From the NCBI GenBank assembly GCA_020091685.1, contig CM034602.1:1-64000 (forward strand): DNA of 64,000 nt, given 5' to 3'. Origin of the DNA: Lutjanus erythropterus. Taxonomy: Eukaryota; Chordata; Actinopteri; Lutjaniformes; Lutjanidae. Shown piece after piece: positions 34,480-48,000 of this stretch. Both the position numbers and the translations under genes were made by a program. The stretch's first letter is position 1; every line of letters starts with the position of its first letter. Below the pieces are notes generated by a model. The model searched no databases. It saw only the letters and a list, made by a program, of their open reading frames with translations, and had not been told where the DNA came from.

Positions 34480-35328
34480 CAAGGACAAACCTGGTCACCA
34501 CCTGAGAATAAGTGTGAGCATTTCATGTGCGTTAAAAGCGGTGAGACTTTAACAGCTCTCACTTCACACATCGTCTGCCCACCATTCCAGCAGAGCAACT
34601 GCCATCCTGTAAGTATCACTTTCAACAAATCTGAATTCACTGTATCTGTGAGAACATGGGTTAAAACAAAGTTTGTTGATGTTTTCTGTTTTCTGCCTTA
34701 GGACACAATTCAGACTGCAGCAAATGGCTGTTGTAAAATTTGTGAGTATGACTTTTCTTTTTTACTTTGAGGTAAAAGGTACTTAAATGAAAAGAAGCTA
34801 ATCGTGTGTGTCTTTTGAAAAGGTGTGGAGAAGGAGAAGGCCTGCAGGATAATGACCATGGAAACCCACGTTATGCACAAGGGCTGTCGGTCTGATCATG
34901 TGGTCAATATGCCATATTGTGAAGGATCCTGCAACACTTTCACCAAGTAAGGATGACGTTATTAATATATCTCATTCCTCTGGAAAGTTACAAATGTGAC
35001 AATGTTAAAGGTTGACATAATAGACCACGTGATGTTACTTAATCCTACACACTGGTCCTTAAAGGTATATTCTGTGCAGATTTTGAGTATTTTAATCAGT
35101 CCCTTCTTTGCTTCCATCAGGTACTCTGAAGCAGCAGCTACTATGCAGCATTCTTGCTCCTGCTGTAAGGAGGCTCGCTCCAGCAATCGCACTGTTAACT
35201 TGCGCTGCTTGAATGGAGATGTGGTTCCCCACACATACATCTATGTGGAGGAGTGTAGCTGTGGTAACACAGACTGCACCAAAGTGCCTGCACCTGCTCG
35301 CAGGAGGCGAAGCTTCACTCTGGTGTAA
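34480..35328 (+). CDS. Gel-forming mucin C-terminus: VWC-like segment and cystine knot (5' truncated)
   Basis: Exons: 34480-34608 (QGQTWSPPENKCEHFMC...), 34702-34741 (DTIQTAANGCCKIC), 34823-34946 (VEKEKACRIMTME...MPYCEGSC) and 35121-35328, ending in TAA. Phases agree at each junction. The last two exons have the cysteine spacing of the CTCK cystine knot of MUC2/MUC5/VWF-type proteins (MPYCEGSC, CSCCKEA, VEECSCGNTDC). In those proteins this domain forms disulphide-linked dimers in the ER. A basic tail, ARRRRSFTLV, closes the protein. The remainder of the gene, including its PTS repeats, is missing at the gap before 34428. Which member of the family it is cannot be told from the C-terminus alone. 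Confidence 0.88.
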
Positions 35329-35446
35329 TAAAAATGTCATCACATCAATGGATGTAGGATGTCAAAGTTTCCTCCCATACTGTCTTAACAATCATTACAT
35401 CTCTTGCAAAGCAATTACCATTGTAGAGAGATTATTTATCACTTAA

Positions 35447-35452
35447 AATAAA
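35447..35452 (+). terminator. Poly(A) signal of upstream mucin (right copy)
   Basis: An AATAAA hexamer lies about 120 bases after the stop codon at 35328. A nearer ATAAA-type match directly after the stop is less likely. Confidence 0.55.
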
Positions 35453-38400
35453 AATATGCAACTCTGTTTAAGTGTCATTTCATCTATTGTCTTGTTTCTA
35501 TTTTTTAGTGTTTGCTTATTTTATTAATACATTATATTTATTTTTCAAAATATTTTGAGTAGTAGAATTTTAAAAGATAGAATTATGTGGTTCTTCATAA
35601 TGAAAGCAAAGTACACTGACTTTTTCTATCAAAGAAAACATGGGTGGCAAACTGAACAATAGAACTGAATACAGCAGGATGTTGAGAGTGAGGAAGGTGG
35701 CGTTGTTCTGAACTTAAGTTCCAGCCCACAGAGGGATGGAGAGGGGTCACGTCATTCCGCTGGGAACATCTTATTTCACACTTATTTTTTATCAGCTTGT
35801 TCCAGTTGTTCATTGAAGCTATATTAACAAATCCAGGATTTCCAGAGATGCATCATTATGTTAAATGGAAATATTCTAGATACGCTGTGCATCATTTCAA
35901 TTCAAACAAAATTGTTGCAATACTGATAGTGGTATTTGTTCAAGAGTAAGGTGATATTTAACTTTGTCCAGCCCTACTTTATATACTGTTGGGTAATTTA
36001 ATCTACAGTAATGCATCATATTCTGTAAGATCGTCAGAATTTATGGTATGTTGTTTGAGAGAAAACATGTCAAGATATATTGTATATCATGGTATAGCTT
36101 TAAAATACTGAGATATTACTTATAAAGAATATCACCCAGCCCTCTCATCAACAATCAATTCCAGAAAACTTTTTATCCACTATATATTATTCCAGAGCTA
36201 AGGCTTCAACATTTGGCTTCCTCTGCAGGGTCTGCATAAACACAACACAAATCAGCACCACAGCTTCAGGTCAAACTGTTCTTTAAAACAAATTTAATGC
36301 AGTTAAACTTACCCCAAACAATGTGGAAATCTTTCGGCAAGGCAGTGAAACAACAAATTGAGTACATATGAACTGCAAATTCACTCCTTACATTGTGAAG
36401 GAGCAAAGCACTCCCAAGCAAAATGCAAGCTAACTAGGTCCTAGCCTGCAGGACTTTGGCCTGCACTCACCATATGCAACTCCACCTCCAGATATTTCAC
36501 AGTAATGATGTTTAAACAGACCAGTCGGTTCTGCATAACATTATACATAGCAGTCATACGGTTATCAAAGTCAAAGGCATAATTAGCAGTTATCCCAGTT
36601 TTTTTTTTATCTCCATCCCTGCCAATGCGTGTTTGACCAAAAAAAAGATGACACTGTACACTATATATCACACTTGATACCATATAGACTAGATAGATGT
36701 TTTTGAAGATTTAAAGAATGGAAATGAAAGTTGTCATGGCAGAAAACCAATGATCTGTTGGTATTTGCATATCAAAGCTTTATGGTGACAATAGCATATC
36801 CACCAGTGCTAAAAGAAATATGTTTAAATTGAAAAGCTGGATTCAGTGGTGACCTTAAAACCTCTGGAAACCCAAATCCACAGTAGTGTTCTAACCATGT
36901 AATTTTGGATCACACGTACATAATAGTACAACCTATGAAAAGTATTAGAAATCAGATTTAAGCCACATTTGAAATATTGTCATTGTGTTGTTTATTGGGT
37001 GCATGTTGGTGCTTGGAGAATTATTACAAAAATTACACAATTAATTCCACAAACCAATCATACAAAATCAATGTCAGTTGCTATATAGGTGCAACAAAAC
37101 TTCTCTTCTTCTTCTGTGAGTCTGAGACCTTTGAGCCCCTATATCACTCCTGTAACACAAACAGTGATTTTACCTGGCTGAAATCAATATCAGTTTAAGT
37201 GTACACAATATTTAGAATGTTTTCACAGCTTTATTTTGCTGTCAGACAGTCTTTGCCGACAGGGGACTGAAGCTGCTGTCTGTGCTTTCTTCACAGCCGC
37301 AAAACTCTACTAGGGAAAAAAAACAGTCATTTTCCCCCACAGGACCTGCTTGTCTACCGCTGCCTGCATGGACGATGTTGATTTTTTTAATTAGGTAGTC
37401 CTCTGTTTAGATAGCTGACATATGTTCTGCTGCTGCACTACAACAGGACATTACTTCTGTGTTTGGACACCTGAGGGAGCTGTCAATCAAATGTGATCTG
37501 CCAAGCCCAAACACAGAAACTGCAAAATGAGCTGTTTTTGAATTTTTATTTTCACTCAGATCTTTATGGATGTTTAATGACACTGAACTTTCATATCATA
37601 TGCAATTTTATGCCTGAAGGTTTGTTTCCAGAGGCTTTAAAATTGAAAGTCAGATCAAATTGTTTATTTGGAGAGTCTGGACATCCCCATCCCCATCTCC
37701 CATCTCAACTCATTAAAATGCTTTTTGCTAAAGTCTGTTAACTCACTGCTTTACTTGGGATTCTTGGAAACTTAAGTGCAATATACAGTTACTTTGTCAC
37801 CCACATTTACTCGTGCTTCATATGGTTAAATAGCTACTCACAAAGTAGCTCCTCCATGGGCAAACATGGCTTATAACTACAGGAGCAGGACAGCTGTATG
37901 ACAAGGAAGACAGACATTCTCTGTGACAACATGCATTGTGTTGATTCAGGGAGGATATCTAACGCAACAAATTACCCTGAACCAGTTTTGATTAGAGTCG
38001 GGACTGTTCATGGTGTTGTAATAAGTATTGACATAATACTGTTTAACTTAAACACTTGTTACCATTCCACAAACAAACTGAAATGTCACTGAGGTTATTT
38101 ATACAAAGCAGTGTGTCAGACTACTGTACAGGCTTTAATGTAGTGCTGTCCCTGGAGTGCTTTGACCAGGCCAGTGATGGTTAGGTCCTCCAGGGCATCA
38201 CTTAGTCCAGGTTGTCCTAATAGTCAAAAATATTTCTCAAACTGTTCGAGAAAACAACAGGGTCCAATGCAGATCAGCGTACTTTTGTGTAAAAAGAAAC
38301 CAGTGGCTATACCGTGGAAGAGCTCAAAGAGTACAAGTCTATCTTTTATACTCTGGGACGCTCCACCTCGTGTGGAGCTTAATTTTTTATTCAAACATCA

Positions 38401-41400
38401 GGTATTTTCCACCATTAGCTCCTAAATCTCCCAAACTTTAATGTTTCCAGAAACATTAACCAGAAAGCACAATAAAATCCTGAAATGCTAATTTAACTCA
38501 AATGAAACTAGTAATGGATAATACTAAATCGACACTCTTAATAGGGCGTGTCCCTCACAGCGCCTGGCCTCCTCTCTTGCTGTGCTGCCTGCTCTGCAAG
38601 TCTGCAACAGACCTGACTGACATGGCACTTAGTTTACTCTGTGAACATGCACAACACAAAATAATGATTGGACTAAACAGTCTAACTGTTAAGAGTCAAA
38701 GCATTCTGTTAGATGTACCTTTCCGTTTGTATAAACATTTGCCAAGACAACACTGCATGAGTTGTTACAACATGCAAAACACACTAATTAAACATGCAAC
38801 AACTCAACTACTGATTACCATACCTGGTCATTTAAGACAGTGGGACTCATGCTTGTGCTTTTTATCTTAAAAAAAGTGAATTATTTTGAATACGAATGAA
38901 CCACATTCATCTAAAAGCCAGTGATCTGTCTGTTGTACACACAGGGCACACAACTTGTGTTTGATTGTCACCCCTCAAATTTGGGCCAAACCTCTCTTAA
39001 TTAGCTAACATTGAACTAAAACAGGATATGGTATAATCCAGGTTCAACAGAGATTTGGACAAAACATGTAATTTGGTTTAGACTTTAGCTGAAAAAACCT
39101 TCTGAACTGAAACAAAGGTGGGGATCTGGACACTGTAATGGACAATATTCATGAAATCCTGTCATCATGAAATAACAACTTGGTCCTCTCTCCAAATAAA
39201 ATTCATTCAAGAAGTTTGAGCTAGCTAGCAGTTTTGGTTGGTCAGCCATCTGATAGCTGGCAGTCATTTGTGTTTGTTTGTTCTGTTCATGGTTTTACTT
39301 GGTTAAAGGCAACATTTGATGACAGACAACTGTATCTGGAGAAAAAACTGAAAAGCTAAGGATGAGCGAGAAGGAGAGAGACATACTTTCCACAGGTGGA
39401 AGTATTGTCATTACTTACAGACGACACCTGGATAGCTAACAACAAAAGCTTTGTGGGTGTTAACACCTCACTGGATCAGCACAACATGGCCACCAACAAA
39501 GTACAAAAGTAATATAGTAATATAAAGAGTAATGTACTTTTGATACCGAGTAATAATTAGAGTAATGTTATTACTTTTTAAAGGAGTAATAAGCAAATGT
39601 AACATATTACACTACCTGAGTTACTTGCCTGACACTGACTGTGACCTCATGACCATTCTATTCTTGGGAATACGGCGTCTCAAGAACGCCTCGAGCTAAT
39701 TTACTCAAACTTGATACAAACATCCATTGGGACGTGAGGATGAACTGATTAGATTTGTGACCTCATGAAACATGCCCATGCTATTTCCCTCTGCTCTCTT
39801 GAAAGCAGGGTAAATGATCTGCTAAGAGCTCTGTGACTACTGAACTAAACTTAAACTTCAGACACTTTTCCAGCTGTAAGCCGACATATGACATGCTTGC
39901 TAAAGTAAGATTACATCTATTTAGTAGTAATTCATTTTATTTATAGGGGGCTTTTCTAAACACTCAAAAGAAGCTTTACACGACAAATTAGGTTCGTTTA
40001 AATTATTTATTTCTGTTTTTGTCAACCAGCTACAAGCCATTAAGTTTGCTACTCGTAAGTTCACCCACATCACACACAAACAAATGCAGAAAAACTAGAA
40101 AACACTGGCCCTGGGCGCCCCTATAGCTCAGTCGGTAGGGTGTGCGCACCATGTATTGAGGCTGTTAGTCCTCTGCAGCGGCCGCCGGTTGGAATCCCAC
40201 CTGCGGCCCATTTGCTGCGTGTTATCCCCTGTCTCTTCTCCCCCCTTTCCTGTCATACCTTCAGCTGTCATTAAAGGCAAAAATGCCCAAAAAAATAACC
40301 TTAAAAAAAAAAAAAAAATACTGGCCCTAATGAGTAAATGTTTAATTGGGTATGATCTTGGAACACAATTAACTGTTCAGTTGTAGTGGAATAATAAGGG
40401 GATTTTTAAGTTTAGAGTTGGTGACTACACGGTGAATTGGCTCCTGATGATTAGACCAGCACCTTGATGAAAACACCTGCATCATTGATGTGTGGGTGTC
40501 ACTGTGAACTGCTTGGTCTTACAAGTAAATAGTTGACTCGCCTGCTGTCATTATACACACAGCACAGACAATAGAGCCATTGTCATGTAATTTTCTCAGT
40601 AAGACACTGGCGGCATTTTAAGTTGACACTGTAGGCAGACGATGACAGCAATCAAGGATGTAGTCTTACATGCACATCCTGGGCGGTTCATAACCCCAAA
40701 TGAATCACGCAACACATTCAAACCAAAAGTAACCTGAAACACAACATAATATAATTTCCCATCCGTTTCTTCGATATTATGGCCATTATTATTGGTTGCA
40801 TGAGATATTTGCTTTTGCCAAATGGGTCACGCTTAATACAAAACAGAACAAAATACCTTCTAAAGAAATAAGACACAACAAAATTTATCAACCAAAATTG
40901 TCCAAAATACATAACAATTTGTAGGTTTGGTTACTCTATACTCTTAAAAAAGAGACTGCAGGCAGCATATACTGCTTGTCTATTAAGTTGTCAAAGTCTT
41001 TTTGTATAATTGATTGTGCTTCAAACAAGTACTTGTAACATTATAAGATGCCCGATAGCATGGTCAATAATTAATCAACTATTAAATGAATTGCCAAGTA
41101 TTTTGATAATCGAAGAATTGTTTTGAGTAATTTTTAACAAAAAGTGTCCAAGTTCTTTAATTTTAGCTTCTCAAAGTTGAATATTTTGTGGTTTCTTGAG
41201 TCCTCTAAGACATTAAACTGAATATCTTTGTGTGGTGGACAAACCAAGACAATTGAGGACAGCACCTTGGAAGATTTCTGGGTGTTAACAGCTCACTGGA
41301 TCAGCACAACATGGCCACCAACAAAGTACAAAAGTAATATAGTAATATAAAGAGTAATGTACTTTTGATACCAGACTCGTTTAACGTCTGCGTCTGTTTT

Positions 41401-41980
41401 TCTCACGGCAAAGCTTAACTGCAGTAAACTGTTGCACCGCATCAGTCTACGGTTTGTTTGCATCTGCTTCCACATGAGATCACATGAAATTGTGTCCCAT
41501 GAAATCCAGCGAGATGATCTCACGAGACTGTGTTCCCCCGTTCATAATCTTAATATAAACATATAATAAGGTCTGGCTGTCACCTGGAGGAATTTGGAGA
41601 AAATTTAAAGAGTAATGAATATTTAATAGTCAGTATTTTATTATAAGAAAAGTTGCAAAAATGTTTGGGAATTCCGTTAGTTATAGTTTTTAGTTTTTTA
41701 TTAGAAATTTCCTCCAAAAATTATTACTTGTCACAGAAAAAGCCTGGAACAGCACAATGTCAACAAAACAGCATAAATCCCACAAATTTCTCTAGAAATG
41801 TCTCCCAGAGTTGCTTGTTTAATCAAGAGATACGGTAGACATAGAAAATACAACATCACTTACATTCTGAAAAGCATCAAATGACCTTTCAGACCAGGTG
41901 TATCATGTCTTGGCAAAAGCATGCATTACTTCTCAAAAAGGGTGGGAGCAAAAAAAAAAAAAAAAAAAGAGCAATGTTAA
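35453..41980. other. Intergenic spacer between two tandem mucins (right arm)
   Basis: This mirrors 26372-32902. It contains the SINE at 40113-40319, the 92-base direct repeats (near 39466-39550 and 41290-41375) and small repeat fragments. No gene is supported. Confidence 0.6.
40113..40319 (+). mobile_element. tRNA-derived SINE (right arm)
   Basis: The sequence begins gggcgcccctatagctcag. A box TAGCTCAGTCGG lies at 40124-40135 and B box GGTTGGAATCC at 40187-40197. These are followed by a short tRNA-unrelated body and a poly(A) tail. A 9-base target-site duplication, actggccct, flanks it at 40104-40112 and 40320-40328, which directly shows retroposition. The same insertion is present in the left arm. 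Confidence 0.87.
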
Positions 41981-41986
41981 TATAAA
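41981..41986 (+). promoter_or_regulatory. TATA box of the mucin gene (right copy)
   Basis: TATAAA lies about 50 bases before the ATG at 42035. An extra A upstream makes it aatataaag, compared with tatataaag in the left copy. Confidence 0.55.
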
Positions 41987-42034
41987 GGGCTGTCGAGCGT
42001 TGTCTGATTATTACCTGCTTTGGTGGCCGCAACA

Positions 42035-45000
42035 ATGAAGTGGAGATTTGTGTGGTTGTGTTTTCTTGCTTTGTCTGTTGCCAGTGTCACTGATATCCAA
42101 GCCAGACAGGGTAAGACTAAACATTTTAGATTTATATTAGATCATATTATATTTATGCTCATGTGAGGAAATTTTAATAATGCTTTTCCTTTTCTCATTT
42201 GCCTCCACAGTTCGCAACCATGTCAACAGGATCTGCAGCACATGGGGCAGAGAGCACTTCAAGACGTTTGATGGTGATGTGTACCAGTTCCCTGGTATGT
42301 GTGAATACAACCTGGTCTCCGACTGCCACAAGTCTTACCAGGATTTCGCAGTACATTTTAAAAGGAAAGAGCATGGCGGAAACCTGACAGTCAGTTATGT
42401 GGCAGTCACCATCAATACAGTATTCAAACTCACCAAGGGCTTGGTCACTGTGGATGGCCGTCAGTGAGTAAAAACCTACACTGAGTAGAAGTTTATTTTG
42501 TCCCCAAAATAGAAAAGCTCTGATATTTGTGCATTACAATTAATATAGCATTTTCTTTTTGCCAGCGTCAAAATGCCATACAACAAGGCAGGAGTACAAG
42601 TAGAAGAAAATGCTGCATACATTAAGCTCCAGTCCAAAATTGGCATTGTCGTCAGGTGGAATGGTGATGATGCCGTCATGGTAAATATTATATGTAGATA
42701 TTTCTTATAAAGAGATGTCTCTGTAATCTTGCACACATCAGAATACTACTGCTTCATGGATATGTGGTACTCACTGCAAATTAAAAACATATTTTAACCC
42801 TTTGTATTGTCTGTTGTAGGTGGAACTTGATGAAAAATATGCTAATCGTACTTGTGGACTTTGTGGAGACTTTAATGGTGTTTCTGTCCACAATGAGTTC
42901 ATTCAGAGTGGTATATATATCATTCTTTACTTTGTGTATTAATACTGTTCAACAACCAACCACTTTATCTTTGACATTTGACACTATAATTGCAATCAAA
43001 TGCAGGTCGCAAAATCAGCCCCATTGAGTTTGGCAACAAATATAAAGTCCATCGTCCAAATGATGACTGTGAGGACCCGTATGAAGAGGAAGATGAATCA
43101 CCGGAGGCTGTGACTGGGTCAGATTCATGCAAGAAGTTTGTGAGTTCATTATCCATATAGTTGCAGCAGTAGAGATGTCATGATAAGTTGTAAGTGTAGC
43201 ATTCTGTAACTTTGGTCTCTATCATTTGTCTCTTCTCCCTTTCAGCGACCCAAATGTAACCAGATGTTGCGTTCAAAGTCTTGGAGCTCCTGCACCAAAC
43301 AGATTGACCCTAAACCTTACATCCAGGCCTGCATGCAGGATATGTGTGGCTGCACCAACAGTACAAAAGACTTCTGTGTCTGCAGCACGCTGTCTGAGTT
43401 CTCACGACAGTGTTCCCATGCAGGAGGAAACCCTCCCAACTGGAGGACACCTGGTTTCTGTGGTAATGTCCTCTTTTCTGTTTTGTCTTTTATTATATCT
43501 ATATATTTTATATGATAAGGGGTGGAGAGAGCACGAAAGAACAGTGGAGTTCTGTGGCAAGGATACAGAGGATCCACACACATTTTAACGTGATATATTC
43601 ATTATTGGTTTAAGTATTTCAGGGGAACTGGTACAAATAACCAAAACAAAAGTATGCCTTGATGGGAAATAAATGAGAGCCTGTGATAATATGACACGAC
43701 TCACAGTAATCCCCATGTCCATCTGTTTGTTTAAAACTGTGCCATATCTTCACAGCTAAGACGTGCCCCTTCAACATGGTTTATGAAGAGAGCGGCTCCC
43801 CTTGCATGGACACATGCAAACTCCCAGATACAAGTTCACTGTGTGAGGACCACAAAATAGATGGTTGCTTCTGTCCTCCTGGTTGGTGCTGTTTTAAATC
43901 TAACATTTCACTTTCAGATGTCATCTATCAAGCCTGTGAATGTTCATGTTGCTTGTGTCTCCTTCAGGAACTGTGTTTGATGATATTTCTGAGAGAGGAT
44001 GCATTGCTCAATCTGACTGTCAGTGCAAGCACAACAAAATCTACAACTCTGGTGAGGTTTACCGACAGGGCAGAGAGGAATGGTATGTCACATACACCTT
44101 TTTTGTTGGGAGGGGGGGTTGTTTTGTTTGTTTGTTTTTTTGTTAACTTAAATTATTTGTATTGTTTCAGTACATGTGTCAAGGGGAGATGGGATTGTAA
44201 GAGTCTTCCAACACCTGCTACATGTGCAGTTGAAGAGGGTTCACATGTAACTACCTTTGATGGAAAAACCTACACCTTCCATGGAGACTGTTACTACACT
44301 CTGGCTAAGGTGGAACGCAAGGTGAATGAGTCAATGCTTTTACTATTTAATTTCAAAAACCATATATGCTGAAGAAAAAAGACTGATTACTTATTTAATT
44401 GCACTCACACTATATATTTCAGGATGCTGCAAGTCCAAGTTTTACCATCCAGGCAGAGTTGGTACCATGTAAAAAGCAAGAGTTTGACACTTGTCTGAAG
44501 ACTGTTAAAATCATGCTGAATAATGACAGAAACCATGTAAGTTAAAACTGGTCAGTTAAGAAGACTGTAAACATCAATAAATTCACACTGATATCTTCAA
44601 CACTCGAATGATCACTTCTGTTTATATTCAGGTATTAATGTTCACTTCTGATGGCAAAGTAAAGCAGAATATGCAGACCATCAGTTTGCCGTACCACTCA
44701 GGTGAGTCACACCACAAGAAACAATAAGAAACTCTGAATGAAACTGAGATATTTTCATATTTCATTTATGCTATAACATCAGTAAATTATCTGACTTTTT
44801 GTATTTCTCTTCATTCAAAGGTGACATCAACATATTCCACGCTTCATCCTTTCACATCTTGCTTCAGACCAGTTTTGGGTTACAAATTCAGATCCAGCAT
44901 GTGCCTATCATGCAAGTCTACGTCAGGCTGGACCAGAGTTACAAAGCAAAGACTCGAGGTAAGTTTTTCATTTGTCTGAAGCACTGGCATTATAACAAGT

Positions 45001-48000
45001 ATATCAGAATACATTTACAATAAACTATTACTCACTGTAGACATGCATACTGCAGTCTGATGGGGATGACAACAGTTATGTTGATTTATTAGTGTAATAT
45101 GAAACAATGTTTGCCATAAAAAAAAACTGTCAATACTGTATTTATTAATGACACCCCCACAATATATGTTGGGCACGTAGTGCAGAACAAATGGACAGAA
45201 ATTTGTTTAATATATTTGGCTATAATCTCATCTAGTAGTTGTTATTCATTATTTTTATATATTCCCAAAAAGACTATTTTGATATCAAGGCTGTTGCCCC
45301 CCTCTTCTTCATTCCACCCCTGAATCCTTGCAAATATGCAAAACCAAAAAATAGAGTAAAGTAAATAAAGTAAATAGTAAATAAAGATAGATAAAGTAGT
45401 AGATAAATGCATGATTAAGTTATATAGTGGGTGGATTTTGCTTTAAATATACATGATGATGATGAAATTCGTATTCAATCATAAAATATTTGGTTTCTTC
45501 AGGTTTATGTGGGAACTACAACATGGTGCTGTCTGATGACATGAAGACTCCTCAGGGCATCGTGGAGGGAACAGCAGCAACTTTTTGTAACTCTTGGAAA
45601 ACAAACATGTGCCAAAACAAAGAGGAAAGACTTGATGACCCCTGTTCCCTCAGTGTGGAAAATGGTAACATGCAGTGGTTGATTATTCTACTGTTTATCT
45701 TTACTGTTTTTTATTTGTGTATTTTTTTTTTATTCTCAGATTATTTGTTGTCTGCAAGTATGTCATGTTAAAGTAGACAGTTGAACAGAATTTTAGATGA
45801 ATTGTTTCTCCATTCTCAGAGTGGTACGCCAAACACTGGTGCGCCTTGCTATTAAAGAAAAACAGCACCTTTGCACAGTGTCATTCAGCGGTGGATCCTG
45901 AGCTGTACCACAAGGTACAGCAAAACCTTTCTCTGTGTCTTTCATGTAATTCAGTTTGAATGGGACTGTAATTTTCTTAAAGTGTCTGTCTTTTGCAGCG
46001 ATGCATTTATGCAAGCTGTAACTGTGAGAAGAGTGAGGCCTGCCTCTGTGCCGTCTTCTCCTCCTATGCACGAGCTTGTTCATCAAAGGACGTGTTCTTG
46101 ACAGACTGGAGACAGAACGTGTGTGGTAAGAATTTCTTTTATTATGCTGAGGCAACGCTAAATGATGAGTTTGATGATCACTGTCCCTTTTCTTTGGTTA
46201 TAAAACTATGCTAAGTAACCAGTGTCACATTTTGCACTAAACAGATAAATACACAAGGAGCTGCCCAGAATCTCAGACCTTCTCATACAAGATTCAGAGA
46301 TGCCAGTTAACTTGCAGATCACTGGGCTCAAAGCAGCAGAGCTGCACTTCTGACTTCTTGCCTGTGGATGGCTGCTCTTGTGCTGAGGGTCTCTACTTAA
46401 ATGAAAATGGCATCTGCGTCCCCATGGCAAAATGTTCCTGCTACCATAATGAAGGCTACATTAAGCCAGGAAAGTCTATCAGCATCAATGACGAGCACTG
46501 GTGAGTCAGTTGTTTCCAATTTGGCAACACTGGACTTCATATCACTTATCTTATAATGAGGATTAGCATGATTATATCTGCAATATATGAGATTTACAGA
46601 AACTATGTTGTTGGTTTTATGTAACTTTGTGCTGCAATATCTTTGGTATCTTTTTCTAGTGTTTGCACCAACGGAATGCTTCGTTGCCATTCTTGGAGAG
46701 CCCGTTCATTCAGTAAGTTTTTTTGTTTTTTTTCTTTTCTTCACCACAACACAAGCATGTGGTTGTTACAATGTTAAATTTGTTTCTACTTGTGTTGTAG
46801 CATGCCGCCCTCCAAAAGTATTCTTCAACTGCTCCACTGCGGGCACAGGAGAGCCTGGACTGCAATGTGCTCGAACTTGTTTAAATCTGGACAGCGATGC
46901 TTGTGTGAGCTATATTTGCTGCTGTGTCTCATATAACTGGATGTAATATTTTATTTCCTCAGTTTAATGGTGGAGACTATGTTAAATAGTAATTTCTAAC
47001 AGGATCAGTAATGTTCACTGTGATTTTTCATCTGTCTTCCCAGGACTCCACAGAGTGTGAATCAGGCTGTCAGTGTCCAGGTGGCCTCCTTGATGATGGC
47101 AAAGGTTCCTGTGTGAAAGAACATCAATGTCCATGTCAACATGATGGACATCTTTATGCCCCTGGAGCACAAATCCGTCACCAGTGCAATAACTGGTATG
47201 ACCTTGTTTTTAATCATACATATCCTATGAACAAATATTATCATATCATCCTGTATGTTGTACTTAATTGCAGCATTAAAAACACTGCTCTTCTTTGTAT
47301 TTTCAACCATTTCTGATACATCTAGTACCTGCAAAAGTGGAATTTGGGAGTGCACAGAAAAAAAATGTCCTGGAACATGCATTATTTATGGGAGTGGCCA
47401 CTACAATACATTTGATAAGAAAACATATGGGTTTCAAGGACATTGTGAATATGTTGCTGTCAAGGTAAACAAAGCATGTCAAAGTCATTCAAATAACAAT
47501 CTGTGTCTGAAATCACTCCTGTGTTCACTGATTGACTTATCCCTGTATAGTGGACACTCAATTGTTTACTTATTAGTGAGCGGCAAAATGAGAATGAACT
47601 TACTTTTGCATCATCACTAACAGCTATTGAGTTGTAGTTGTAAATCTTGATCTATAAAATGTGGAACATTGCTGTGTATGACTGTCAGCAGAAAGTAGTG
47701 TACATGCCATCAACGCTACTTTTTGTACTGTATAATAGATAAATATTTACATTCAATATTCACTCAACAGCCAAATAAAATGAGCGTAAATGAGATAAAA
47801 TGCGTTACAGTGCATGATACAGTAAATAGGGATTGATTTTGGACACAGCCAACTGTTATTTTTAATATATTATGTCCACACAGGCTTCATGTCAGAAATC
47901 CATTGATATGATGTTATAATTCTACATTATTGCTTAACTTGAACACCAGGCTTGAGAGAGAGTTATTATTTAATGTTTGCCTAAACTGTTGTATGTTCAT

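Noticed and set aside
40113..40200. tRNA gene
   Set aside because: The A and B boxes are present but a full cloverleaf does not form. The poly(A) tail and 9-base target duplication show it is a SINE.
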